Assembly: GCF_001613805.1 (NCBI RefSeq)
Contig: NZ_LPVY01000024.1
Span: 1-64,000, forward strand
Source: Thalassospira lucentensis
Lineage (GTDB): Bacteria; Pseudomonadota; Alphaproteobacteria; Rhodospirillales; Thalassospiraceae
Direction of reading: 5' to 3'
DNA length: 64,000 bases
The position numbers and the translations under genes are program-made. Of this stretch, positions 1 through 8,875 are shown piece by piece. The notes under the pieces are model-generated. The model was not told the DNA's origin, did not search any database, and saw nothing but the letters and a program-made list of their open reading frames with translations. Each line of letters starts with the position of its first letter. The first letter of the stretch is position 1.

Positions 1-19
1 GGCGGGGCAGGTCCCCGCC
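1..19 (-). terminator. Strong GC hairpin downstream of rnpB
   Basis: A perfect 7-bp GC stem (GGCGGGG/CCCCGCC, loop CAGGT) lies at the window edge, downstream of rnpB on the minus strand. Any T-tract would fall outside the window, so its role as terminator is inference. A T-rich stretch at about 35-50 (minus strand) directly after the RNA is an alternative stop point. Confidence 0.4.
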
Positions 20-50
20 GATCTGTTATCGGCATCAGAAAAAGAAATAA

Positions 51-442
<392 letters not shown>

Positions 443-641
443 TGGGCGTGATGTAGGTGACATTGACCCCGTCGTCAAGAAAAAGCAGTGGCTACAGGGG
501 CTTATACGATCGTTATTTTAACCATGTGAAAAATGCATGGAAGCCCGGAAAACTGCGGGTTTGCCATATCCCTCGTAAGGGGGTATGTCCTGTTTCCGGT
601 TTCATATGGATGATGCCGGATTTTCATTTGAAGGATTGGCC

Positions 642-1454
642 ATGGGTGCGGCGCTTCGGGTTTTGAGCGCGATATTGATCTTTTGTGCTGTGCCGTTGGT
701 CGCGCAGGCAAAAGACGTGCGCCTGTGCTATGACGAATGGACGCCCTATGCCTATGACGATCAGGGCGTTGCCCGCGGGCTTGCGGTGGATATGGCGACC
801 CGTTTTCTGGAAGATGCCGGGCATTCGGTGACGTTCGTGCAGATGCCGCTTGCGCGCTGCCATTTTTCAATCCGCTATGGGGCGGTGGATGGTTTGCTGC
901 TGGATGATCTGTCGATGGCGGATCAAACCGGGCTTGTGACATCGGCCGAGTCCCTTGTAAGCCGGGTGACAGTGGCGATTGTGCGGTCAAGCTTTACCGT
1001 TGCGACCTATGACGGGCCGGAAAGCCTTGATAACACCAACTGGCTTAAAGTCATCGGGCAGCCTTATCCCGAGGAAATCCTTGCCAATGACACCATGCAT
1101 CCGGTGGAAGTCGCCGAATATGCCAAGGGTTACGAGATGCTGAAACGGCATTATGTCGATGTGCTGTTTACTGATCTGGCCTGCCTGCGGTTCAGCGGCG
1201 GGGATCAGAAAAGCCTGATGGAGTTTAAGGTGTTGCGTCCGGCGGTCGAGACGGCCAAGCGGTATATGAGCCTTCGGCCCGAACTGGCATCGGTCATCAA
1301 TGATTTTGACCGGGAAATGGCGCACGGACTGGTGAACGGGGTGGTGGATGATATCTATCGCCGGCATCTTGGTTTCAGCCGGGTCGGCTTTGCGCGCTAT
1401 GTCGGATTGTCGGACGTGCCGATTGCCAATCCGGGCGGGCTGATTGCCCAGTAG
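642..1454 (+). CDS. Periplasmic amino-acid-type solute-binding protein (SBP_bac_3-like)
   Basis: A 270-residue exported protein. From the ATG at 642 it begins with a typical signal peptide (basic start, hydrophobic stretch, predicted cleavage after AQA at about residue 24). The mature part starts with a strand like those of family 3 binding proteins (VRLCYDEWTPYAY, then GLAVDMATRFLE), which bind polar amino acids in the periplasm. I chose 642 because AAGGA lies about 8 nt upstream; a longer frame from 585 would put a non-signal sequence in front. No transporter permease or ATPase is adjacent, so it may be a sensor-type or orphan binding protein. The ligand is unknown. Confidence 0.8.
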   Translation: MGAALRVLSAILIFCAVPLVAQAKDVRLCYDEWTPYAYDDQGVARGLAVDMATRFLEDAGHSVTFVQMPLARCHFSIRYGAVDGLLLDDLSMADQTGLVTSAESLVSRVTVAIVRSSFTVATYDGPESLDNTNWLKVIGQPYPEEILANDTMHPVEVAEYAKGYEMLKRHYVDVLFTDLACLRFSGGDQKSLMEFKVLRPAVETAKRYMSLRPELASVINDFDREMAHGLVNGVVDDIYRRHLGFSRVGFARYVGLSDVPIANPGGLIAQ

Positions 1455-1462
1455 GCTTTCCC

Positions 1463-2200
1463 CTATCGCCCGGTTTTCGCTAGCAGGGCGCGCAAGATCG
1501 CGGCACATTCGCCGTCCACCTTTCCCGAAATATCGGACGGCCGCCAGTGGCGCTGAAAGGCGATGCGGCGTTTGAGCGTATCGTTTGGCCCGTATCCCAG
1601 ACGATCCAGCATCGCGTCAAATTCGGTTTCGGTGCAGGCGTCATCATCCTTAGTTGGTTCCGCGCGCGCCCATAATCCGATGCCGTTGGCGGCAAGCCGA
1701 TCCCAGGGGAAAAGCTCGCCCGGGTCTTCCTTGCGGTCGGGGGCCATGTCGGAATGGGCGATGATGCGGTCAGGCCGGATATCATGGCGGGTCAGGATAT
1801 CGCGGCACAGCGCGATCACCGCATCGATCTGAATATCGGGAAAGGCGCGATAGCCGAATTCATGGCCGGGATTGACGATTTCAATGCCGATGGAACTGGA
1901 ATTCACATCTTCGCATTCCTGCCACTGGCCGCGCCCGGCATGCCAGGCGCGTTTATCCTCGTCGACCAGTTGGAAAATGGTGCCGTCTTCCTCGACCAGA
2001 TAGTGGCTGGAGACGGAGGCCGCCGGATCGCACAGGCGATCCAGCGCAGCCGCACCGCTTTGCATGCCGGTATAATGCAGGACGAGGATATCGACCTTGC
2101 GGTCCCCCTTGGCATCACCGGGTCGGTCGCCGCAATTGGGCGAGGGGCGGGCGATGAAGCGGTTCTTGAGGTTCTCGTTTCCGGCAGACATTGTGGGCAT
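1463..2200 (-). CDS. N-acetylmuramoyl-L-alanine amidase, AmpD/AmiD family
   Basis: A 245-residue zinc amidase that cuts the bond between MurNAc and the stem peptide, acting on peptidoglycan or anhydro-muropeptides. The Amidase_2 domain spans about residues 15-165. Zn ligands His42 (LHYTG), His149 and Asp159 (AHSDMAPDRKEDPG), catalytic-type Glu107 (IGIEI) and Lys157 match the AmpD pattern. The C-terminal 65 residues look like a peptidoglycan-binding domain (FDAMLDRLGYG...FQRHWRP), as in AmiD. No signal peptide or lipobox is visible, so a cytoplasmic recycling role like AmpD is likely. The gene ends 9 nt from the convergent binding-protein gene and lies just downstream of the DMT exporter on the same strand. 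Confidence 0.9.
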   Translation of the reverse strand: MPTMSAGNENLKNRFIARPSPNCGDRPGDAKGDRKVDILVLHYTGMQSGAAALDRLCDPAASVSSHYLVEEDGTIFQLVDEDKRAWHAGRGQWQECEDVNSSSIGIEIVNPGHEFGYRAFPDIQIDAVIALCRDILTRHDIRPDRIIAHSDMAPDRKEDPGELFPWDRLAANGIGLWARAEPTKDDDACTETEFDAMLDRLGYGPNDTLKRRIAFQRHWRPSDISGKVDGECAAILRALLAKTGR

Positions 2201-2206
2201 TGCGGG

Positions 2207-3079
2207 TCAGTCCATTCCCTGTTCCTGTTGCTGCGGCGGTTTGCGCAGCATGATCACGCCGACCCCGGCCAGAACCGTCAGGCCGCCGATGATCTTGAGC
2301 GTGCTGATCGGTTCGTTAAAGACAATGAACGATCCGGCGACGCTGATGACCGGGGCCAGCAATGACCACGGCACCACCACATTCACATCCTGCGTTTTCA
2401 GAAGATGATACCAGAAGCCATAGGCCACGATGGACGACATCACGACGGTGAACGTCGTGTTGGCCCATGCGGCCCAGCTTGCATCAAAGATTGCATCAAC
2501 AGCCGTGGGTTCCAGCACAAGCGAGAGGATCAGCAATTGCGGGGCGGCCATCAGCGCCATCCAGCCATTGAGCTGGAAGGTATCGATATTGCCGAGTTTC
2601 TTGATCATGACATTGGCAACCGCCCACATGAAGGCGGCAAACACCACCAGCAACAGGGGCAATTGCAGGTCGGTCATGGTCGGGTCCCAGAACATGATCA
2701 TGACCCCGGCAAAGGCCAGCGTCATGCCCGAAAGCCGTTTCCAGCCCAGCCGGTCATTGAAGAAATAGGTCGCCAGCATCGAGGAAAACGGCACGCCAAG
2801 CAGAATGATGATCGCGACCGGCCCGGCATCAAGCATCGACAGTGCAAAGAACAGCACCCCGAAATGACCGGTGCCAAAGACGACCGACAGAATGGCGAGA
2901 CGGCCAAAGCGTCCCGACGGCATTTTGGTGAAGGGCAGCAGCAGGACAGCAACCGCACCAAAGCGGATTGCGGTCAGCATCAGGGGCGGGATTTCGCCGA
3001 CCGCGCCTTTGACGGTCAGCATATTGACGCCCCAGATCACGGCAACGGACAGGGCCATCAGAACGGCTTTGAGGGGCAT
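2207..3079 (-). CDS. DMT-superfamily (EamA) transporter
   Basis: A 290-residue integral membrane protein with about ten hydrophobic helices arranged as two repeated EamA halves. The opening LSVAVIWGVNMLTVKGA and the mid-protein AAFMWAVANVMIKK are the usual first helices of each half. Such proteins usually export amino acids or small metabolites across the inner membrane; the substrate cannot be read from sequence. Its stop codon lies 6 nt upstream of the amidase start, so the two genes are probably cotranscribed. Confidence 0.88.
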   Translation of the reverse strand: MPLKAVLMALSVAVIWGVNMLTVKGAVGEIPPLMLTAIRFGAVAVLLLPFTKMPSGRFGRLAILSVVFGTGHFGVLFFALSMLDAGPVAIIILLGVPFSSMLATYFFNDRLGWKRLSGMTLAFAGVMIMFWDPTMTDLQLPLLLVVFAAFMWAVANVMIKKLGNIDTFQLNGWMALMAAPQLLILSLVLEPTAVDAIFDASWAAWANTTFTVVMSSIVAYGFWYHLLKTQDVNVVVPWSLLAPVISVAGSFIVFNEPISTLKIIGGLTVLAGVGVIMLRKPPQQQEQGMD

Positions 3080-3114
3080 GGCACGGGCTTTCGGCAGTGG
3101 CGCACAAAGAGATA

Positions 3115-3411
3115 TCAGTCACTATTAGCGGGTGGCGGCGTGAAGGACTGACGTTGATGCAAGATAGCAATAATTACAGTTTGACTGCTATCAGTTTGAT
3201 AAATCAGGCGCCAGGAAAAGACAGCGATTTCACGGATTTGCGGATTGCCGATTTCAGGAACAATCCGCCCGCGTGCGGAAAAATCAGCCAGAGTTTCTGA
3301 TTTATCAGCAATCGTGTCGGAAACATGCCGGGCATAATGCGGCGCTGTTTCTGAAAGATATCGATGAATTTGGCCAAGTTGCGATAGAGCGTGATCTGAC
3401 CAGATCACCAT
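3115..3411 (-). CDS. RelE/ParE-family toxin
   Basis: A 98-residue protein of the RelE/ParE superfamily. It begins with the typical W-S-x-x-A-x-x-Q-L segment (VIWSDHALSQLGQIHRYLSE) and has the family's central strand pattern GRIVPE...IREIAVFSWRLIYQ and C-terminal V-x-I-x-A-I-L-H-x-R-Q. ParE toxins inhibit gyrase and RelE toxins cleave mRNA on the ribosome; sequence alone does not separate them here. The start overlaps the end of the antitoxin gene by 7 nt, the standard arrangement for a coupled module. Confidence 0.85.
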   Translation of the reverse strand: MVIWSDHALSQLGQIHRYLSETAPHYARHVSDTIADKSETLADFSARGRIVPEIGNPQIREIAVFSWRLIYQTDSSQTVIIAILHQRQSFTPPPANSD

Positions 3412-3587
3412 TCGGCGATGGCCTTACGGACGTCAGCCAGATCATGCGTTTTGCCCGCCGCGATGTCGGCCTGACCGCGCCGGATGTTTTCCAGCACGTA
3501 AAGCCGATACATGATGTCATCCATGCTGGCATCATCGGGAAGCTTGGCAATCGCGTCGATTGCATCCTGTTTTACAGCGTGGCTCAT
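3405..3587 (-). CDS. Antitoxin partner of the RelE/ParE toxin
   Basis: A 60-residue acidic/helical protein directly upstream of and overlapping the toxin. The segment MDDIMYRLYVLENIRRGQAD is typical of small antitoxins paired with RelE/ParE toxins. I used the ATG at 3587, which has AGGGGA about 7 nt upstream; a TTG at 3602 would add five residues but lacks a good ribosome binding site. It is expected to neutralise the toxin and repress the operon. Confidence 0.8.
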   Translation of the reverse strand: MSHAVKQDAIDAIAKLPDDASMDDIMYRLYVLENIRRGQADIAAGKTHDLADVRKAIAEW

Positions 3588-3665
3588 ACCGATCCCCTGC
3601 AATGTTCAGTCAAAAGAGTACGGTTTTAACCGGAAAGTTGCAAGCGGTTGGCGGCGGTCCCGGGC

Positions 3666-5498
3666 TTATGACAGCCCGAGTTCCTCGCGGAGCATTTCGA
3701 GTTCGAGCCAGCGTTCTTCACCGGCTTCGAGTTCGGCCCGCACAGCGGCCATGCGGTCGACCTTTTTCTGGAAGGCATCCGGGTCCTTGGTGAACAGGCT
3801 GCCATCGGACAGGGCGGCTTCGATTTCGGCAATCTCGGCCTCTAGCTTGGCGATCTGGCCGGGCAGATTGTCGTATTCGCGCTGGTCCTTGTAGCTCATC
3901 TTGCCGGTCGGCTTGGGCTTTGCCGCCGGGGCGGGGGCGGATTTTTTGCCGCCTTTGCCCGATGTGCTGCCAAGCTTTTCCTCGGCCACGGCGGGGGCGG
4001 CGGACAGTTTGCGTTGCGCGACATAATCGGAATAGCCACCGGGATATTCGGTGGCGATGCCGTTGCCTTCCATCACGATAGATGACGTCACGACGCGATC
4101 GAGGAAGTCACGATCGTGGCTGACGAGAAGCAGGGTGCCTTCGTAATCGGCGAGCATTTCCTGCAACAGATCAAGCGTATCCATATCAAGATCGTTGGTC
4201 GGTTCGTCCATGATCAGAAGGTTGGTCGGCTTGGCAAGCTGTTTGGCGAGAAGCAAACGGTTGCGCTCCCCACCCGACAGCGCGCCGACGGGGCTTCTGG
4301 CCTGTTTTTCATCAAACAGGAAATCGCGCAGATAGCTTACGACATGGCGCGGGTTGCCACGCACCATGACCTGATCCCCGCCGATATCGCACAGCGTATC
4401 CCACAGGGTCATGGTGTCATCAAGGGCCGCACGTTTCTGATCGAAATAGCTGGCATTCAGGTTGGTGCCGATCTTGATCGTGCCGCTATCAGGTTCAAGC
4501 TGCCCGGTCAGCATTTTAAGCAGGGTGGTTTTGCCCGCCCCGTTCGGGCCGATAATGCCGACCTTGTCGCCGCGCAGGATACGGGTCGAGAAACCCGAGA
4601 TGATCGTGCGGTCACCAAAGGATTTGGTGATGTCGGTCGCCTCGATCACGACCTTGCCCGAGGTGCTTCCGGCGTCAGCCGCGAGTGACACATTGCCAAT
4701 GCGTTCGATCTGCTGCGATCTGGTTTCGCGCATATCATAAAGGCGGCGCAGACGGCCCTGATTGCGTTTGCGACGGGCCGAGATGCCCTGCACGGACCAG
4801 ACGGTTTCCTGGGCGATCAGTTTATCAAGCTTGGCGCGTTCCTCGGCCTCCTTGCGGAAGATTTCCTCGGACCATTCTTCGAATTTCGCGAAGTTCTGAT
4901 CGGTGCGGTGCATGACACCGCGATCAAGCCACAGAATGCCGGTTGAAATCGCGTTCAGGAAGGCGCGGTCGTGCGAGATGGCGACAACCGCCCCGCGGAA
5001 GTTTTTGATCTCGCCCTCAAGCCATTCGATGGTCGGCAGGTCAAGATGGTTGGTCGGCTCGTCGAGCAGAAGGACCTGCGGATCGGCGATCAGGGCGCGC
5101 GCAATTGCCGCGCGGCGGCCTTCACCGCCCGAGAGTTTGGTCGGGTCGGCCTGCGGATCGATATTGACCGAGTCCAGCAGCATATAGACGCGATAGGCGT
5201 AATCGATTTCATGTTCGTCCAGAGCCGAGAGGACGTAATCCTCGACCGTGGCGAAACCATCGAATTTCGGTTCCTGATTGAGATAGGCGACCTTGCAGCC
5301 CGGCTGAACGAAACGTTCGCCGCCATCGGCCTCGATTTCACCGGCGATGATTTTAAGCAGGGTCGATTTCCCGCCGCCATTGCGCCCGACAAGGCACAGG
5401 CGATCCCGTTCGCCGATGGCAAAGGAGACATCGGAAAACAGATCGTTGCCGCCAAAGGTCAGACGGATATCGTTTATATTGATCAGCGGTGGCGCCAT
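3666..5498 (-). CDS. uup: ABC-F ATPase, Uup subfamily
   Basis: A 610-residue cytosolic ABC-F protein with two nucleotide-binding domains and no membrane segments. NBD1 has Walker A GRNGGGKST (about 38-46), signature LSGGEGRR and Walker B LLLDEPTNHLD. NBD2 has GPNGAGKTT, LSGGERNR and LLIMDEPTNDLD. The last 70 residues form a charged coiled coil after a Lys/Ala/Pro-rich linker, which is the DNA-binding C-terminal domain that marks Uup rather than EttA. Uup is linked to ribosome function and to precise excision of transposons. The ATG at 5498 was chosen because homologues start immediately before the first NBD (ININDIRLTFG). Confidence 0.9.
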   Translation of the reverse strand: MAPPLININDIRLTFGGNDLFSDVSFAIGERDRLCLVGRNGGGKSTLLKIIAGEIEADGGERFVQPGCKVAYLNQEPKFDGFATVEDYVLSALDEHEIDYAYRVYMLLDSVNIDPQADPTKLSGGEGRRAAIARALIADPQVLLLDEPTNHLDLPTIEWLEGEIKNFRGAVVAISHDRAFLNAISTGILWLDRGVMHRTDQNFAKFEEWSEEIFRKEAEERAKLDKLIAQETVWSVQGISARRKRNQGRLRRLYDMRETRSQQIERIGNVSLAADAGSTSGKVVIEATDITKSFGDRTIISGFSTRILRGDKVGIIGPNGAGKTTLLKMLTGQLEPDSGTIKIGTNLNASYFDQKRAALDDTMTLWDTLCDIGGDQVMVRGNPRHVVSYLRDFLFDEKQARSPVGALSGGERNRLLLAKQLAKPTNLLIMDEPTNDLDMDTLDLLQEMLADYEGTLLLVSHDRDFLDRVVTSSIVMEGNGIATEYPGGYSDYVAQRKLSAAPAVAEEKLGSTSGKGGKKSAPAPAAKPKPTGKMSYKDQREYDNLPGQIAKLEAEIAEIEAALSDGSLFTKDPDAFQKKVDRMAAVRAELEAGEERWLELEMLREELGLS

Positions 5499-5605
5499 GG
5501 AAAAACCGATAAGCTTGAGGTCACAAAAATGTGCCCCCTGCAAACCGCAAATCGCGGCATCTTGCAAGGGAAATCATTGCATGCAGGGCAGATGTGCGTG
5601 GCAAA

Positions 5606-6379
5606 CTAGCGAATGCCGCGTTCCTTGCGGATCTGATCCCATGCGGCATTGATACGGGCCATCTTGTCGTTTGCCTGTTCGATGAATTCGGGCGGCATGC
5701 CCTTGGCCATCAGGGTATCGGGATGGTTTTCGCGTGACAGTTTGCGATGGGCGGCCTTGAGGTCATCGTCGCTGGCATCGCGGCCTAGGCCAAGCTGTTC
5801 ATAGGGATCGGGGCCGCCGGGGCTGGTGTAGGCGTGATGCACGCGATCAAAATCAACATCGGCAAAGCCGAATATGGTCGCGACCTTGTGCAGGTAATCC
5901 TTTTCGGCGGGATGCAGGGCACCATCGGCCATCGCGATCTGATAGAGCGCTTCGAGGATGCCTTCGAGCAAAGCACGTTCGCCGCGGAACAGAAGGGCGA
6001 TCTGTTGGGCGTAGGGTTCAAAGCCGTCCGATGACTTGCGTGCCATGTCAAACAGGCGGCCGACATTCTTTTCCTCGCCCGGCGGGATGTGAAACACGCG
6101 CTTGAAGGCGTTGATTTCATCACGCGATACCACACCATCGACCTTGGCCATCTTGGCCGACAGTACGACAACAGCGGTGGCAAAGGCGACCTGACGCGCA
6201 TCCTGCCCGCCAGCAAAGCTGCCCTGTGCGGTACCGGTATAGCCGCCGATGCGGGCTGTGCGGATATTGTGCTTGATCCTGTCGACGACATGACCGGCCG
6301 CGGCACCCAGAATGGCGCCAAGTGGCCCGCCAAGGGCAAAGCCCGCAGTGCCGCCAATGATTTTACCCCAGATGCTCAT
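5606..6379 (-). CDS. DjlA-like TerB/J-domain co-chaperone
   Basis: A 257-residue protein with three parts. A Gly/Ala-rich N-terminal segment (IIGGTAGFALGGPLGAILGAAAG) is a likely membrane anchor, as in DjlA. A central TerB domain covers about 60-175 (VVLSAKMAKVDGVVSRDEI, MADGALHPAEKDYL). A C-terminal J domain has the HPD motif (SRENHPDT) that stimulates DnaK ATPase. The ATG at 6379 gives the usual MSIWGKIIGG start; an ATG at 6418 would add 13 residues without a clear ribosome binding site. It lies downstream of a 238-nt gap shared with the divergent chemoreceptor gene. Confidence 0.88.
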   Translation of the reverse strand: MSIWGKIIGGTAGFALGGPLGAILGAAAGHVVDRIKHNIRTARIGGYTGTAQGSFAGGQDARQVAFATAVVVLSAKMAKVDGVVSRDEINAFKRVFHIPPGEEKNVGRLFDMARKSSDGFEPYAQQIALLFRGERALLEGILEALYQIAMADGALHPAEKDYLHKVATIFGFADVDFDRVHHAYTSPGGPDPYEQLGLGRDASDDDLKAAHRKLSRENHPDTLMAKGMPPEFIEQANDKMARINAAWDQIRKERGIR

Positions 6380-6617
6380 GCTTTTGATCAGGCTCTTGGT
6401 TGCGAAAAGGACATTCATTTATCGCCGTATCGGCCAGATGCCGACAGACAAAGCGCATTAGATAGTACGGGTGGCCGACGATACTAGTCCTTAAGTCTAT
6501 GAAACAGGCTTTTTCGGATATTTATCTGGAATATTACGTTTTTCGTAACAATCTTTAGCTCAAGGTTGAATTAACAAAGTTGAATGAACAAAGATAAAGA
6601 CTGCATCGGGGGAAACG

Positions 6618-8612
6618 ATGAAATTTCTGTCACGAATGAAGCTGGTCTACCAGATTTCACTGGTCGGGCTGGTGGCGCTTGTTCTTTTTGTTTTTGTCGC
6701 GGGTGTTTTGTTTGTCAGCGACCAGCAAAGAAAATCGGCCGAGCACGAAGCCGCCAACGCAATTTCCGATCAGCTTTTGGTCGATCGGGTATTTCGCGAA
6801 TTTCTGAATGCAAGGCGACGCGAGAAGGATTTCCTTTTGCGTCTGGATGAACAGTTTGTGACCGATCATGCGACAACGGTTGCGGCGGTTCGCAGCGGTC
6901 TGGAAACCCTTGCCAATGACCCGCAACTGGTTGAATTCCGCGACAATGTCAATCTGATCACCGCAGCATTCAACAATTATGCGGCGGCATTTGAAAAAGC
7001 CGTCGCCCTGCAACGTGATATCGGGCTGGATGGTGAAAGCGGGCTTTTGGGCAGCCTGCATACGGCCGCACGGAACATCGAAAATGCGTTGGCCGAAGTT
7101 GCCAAATTCGAGGCGATGCTGGGGCTGAGCCAGACCAAGGACATGTCGATGATCATGTTGATGATGCGCAGCCTTGAGAAGGATTTCCTTACACATCCCG
7201 ACCCCGAAATCATCACACAGATGGATAACCGGCTGGCCGACTTCCTGAAGGCATTAAATGCCGCAACCAGCATCAAGGATGATAAAAAGGCATCGATGTC
7301 GGATTTGATGAAATCCTATGTCGATGATTTCAAAACCCTGTCGGCGACGATGCTGCAACGTGAAGAAGCGCTTGCGGAACTCAGCACGCATTACAGTAGT
7401 GCCGAACCGGTTCTTGAACAGCTTGGTGCCGATATCGGGGCCAATGTGGCACGTATCCAGAAAGAAGCCGAACAGATCGCGCAATCCGCCCTGATGATGA
7501 CCATCGGGATTTTCGTGGTTGGTGCCCTATTGCTGGTGGTGTTTTCGATCATCCTGTCACGCGCGATTGTGCATGCGATTGGCGGTCTGACCGGCAAAAT
7601 GACGCGGCTTGCCGGGAACGATTTTGACGTCGATCTGGGCGAGGTCGACCGCAAGGATGAAATCGGCGAAATGGCGCGGGCGGTTCTGGTGTTTCGTGAA
7701 AACGGGGTGGAACGCCAGAAACTGGAAGCCGATCAGCGCGCCGCCGAGGAAGCCCAGCGCAAGCGGTTTGAAACGCAGGAAAGCTATATCCGCGAATTTG
7801 ATACCGAGGTCGTCACGATGATGACGGCGGTTGGCAGCGCGGTCGAGCAATTGCATACGGTGTCCGAGGTCCTTCGCAACAGCGCCAATACCGCAACCGA
7901 ACAATCCAGCGCGGTTTCCGCCGGGACCGAGGAAGCATCGTCAAACGTGCAGCTTGTCGCGACGGCGGCGACCGAGCTTTCGGCATCGATACATGAAATC
8001 GCCGGTCAGGTAACCGAAACATCAAGCATGGCCCAATCGGCCAGCGAACGGGCGCAAAGCACGAATGAGGAAATCCAGGGCCTGAATGACGCGGCCCTTC
8101 GGATTGGCGAGGTGATCGGGCTGATCAACGATATTGCCGGGCAGACCAACCTTCTGGCGTTGAACGCGACCATCGAGGCGGCGCGCGCCGGTGACGCGGG
8201 CAAGGGGTTTGCCGTGGTTGCAAGCGAGGTCAAGAACCTTGCCAATCAGACCGCGCGTGCGACCGAGGACATTTCGGCCCAGATCAACGGCATTCAGCAG
8301 GCAACACGTTCGGCGGTGGATGCGATTGATGAAATCGTTCGCATGATCACCGATATCAGCGAACGGGCATCGGCGGTGGCCGCCGCGGTTGAACAACAGA
8401 CCGTCGCGACCAGTGAAATATCGCAGAATGTCGAACAGGCCGCCGCGGCCACCAGCGAGATTTCGGCCGCCATGCAGGGCGTATCGGGCGCGGTATCCGA
8501 TACCAATGCGGCGGCAGGCGATGTGCGGGGATCGGCGGAAAATCTGGGCGATCAAAGCGGCGGATTGCGCCGCCAGATCGATACCTTCCTGCAACGGATG
8601 CGGTCGCTTTAA
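6618..8612 (+). CDS. Methyl-accepting chemotaxis protein with HBM sensor domain (1)
   Basis: A 664-residue transmembrane chemoreceptor. TM1 is at about 12-32. A periplasmic all-helical sensor covers about 35-285 and includes [15 protein letters not shown], a hallmark of helical bimodular (HBM) domains that bind small organic acids in McpS-like receptors. TM2 is at about 290-315 and HAMP at about 315-368. The cytoplasmic signalling domain has the strictly conserved hairpin tip [30 protein letters not shown] (split by me only for reading). No C-terminal CheR-tethering pentapeptide is present; the protein ends LQRMRSL. The ribosome binding site is GGGGGAAA before the ATG. It is tandem with a close paralogue downstream and separated from it by a terminator. 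Confidence 0.95.
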   Translation: MKFLSRMKLVYQISLVGLVALVLFVFVAGVLFVSDQQRKSAEHEAANAISDQLLVDRVFREFLNARRREKDFLLRLDEQFVTDHATTVAAVRSGLETLANDPQLVEFRDNVNLITAAFNNYAAAFEKAVALQRDIGLDGESGLLGSLHTAARNIENALAEVAKFEAMLGLSQTKDMSMIMLMMRSLEKDFLTHPDPEIITQMDNRLADFLKALNAATSIKDDKKASMSDLMKSYVDDFKTLSATMLQREEALAELSTHYSSAEPVLEQLGADIGANVARIQKEAEQIAQSALMMTIGIFVVGALLLVVFSIILSRAIVHAIGGLTGKMTRLAGNDFDVDLGEVDRKDEIGEMARAVLVFRENGVERQKLEADQRAAEEAQRKRFETQESYIREFDTEVVTMMTAVGSAVEQLHTVSEVLRNSANTATEQSSAVSAGTEEASSNVQLVATAATELSASIHEIAGQVTETSSMAQSASERAQSTNEEIQGLNDAALRIGEVIGLINDIAGQTNLLALNATIEAARAGDAGKGFAVVASEVKNLANQTARATEDISAQINGIQQATRSAVDAIDEIVRMITDISERASAVAAAVEQQTVATSEISQNVEQAAAATSEISAAMQGVSGAVSDTNAAAGDVRGSAENLGDQSGGLRRQIDTFLQRMRSL

Positions 8613-8633
8613 CCAGAAGCCATATGTCGCGTC

Positions 8634-8667
8634 AAAAGGCAGTTCGGGAAACCGGACTGCCTTTTTT
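8634..8667 (+). terminator. Intrinsic terminator after first chemoreceptor
   Basis: A 12-bp stem with one G-U pair (AAGGCAGTTCGG / CCGGACTGCCTT), a short loop and a run of six T lies 22 nt after the stop codon. It separates the two chemoreceptor genes into independent transcripts. Confidence 0.85.
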
Positions 8668-8712
8668 GTCTGTTTCCGGCAGATGTTTGAAAACAAAAAA
8701 GGTTGGTGTATG

Positions 8713-8757
8713 CCCCCTGTAAACCGGGGGGGCGGACACCCAATTAACAGAATTGGG
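8713..8757 (+). other. Two inverted repeats in leader of second chemoreceptor gene
   Basis: CCCCC-N8-GGGGG at 8713-8730 and the perfect 7-bp repeat CCCAATT-AACAG-AATTGGG at 8739-8757 lie in tandem about 120-160 nt upstream of the second chemoreceptor start. Neither has a T-tract, so neither is a simple terminator. They may be an operator or a structured leader. Confidence 0.5.
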
Positions 8758-8875
8758 CCAGACCAGAAGCGCACAAGATGCCGGTTTCGCCCGCAAGCCC
8801 CACCACTCAAACAAGTTCCATACCTTTTTAAGGGTGGATTGTGCCTTTTGACTGTTCCTGTCGGGGGAAAGTGAC

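Noticed and set aside
541-561. Weak hairpin before the first binding-protein gene
   Set aside because: Short interrupted stem, no T-run; not better than chance in GC-rich DNA.
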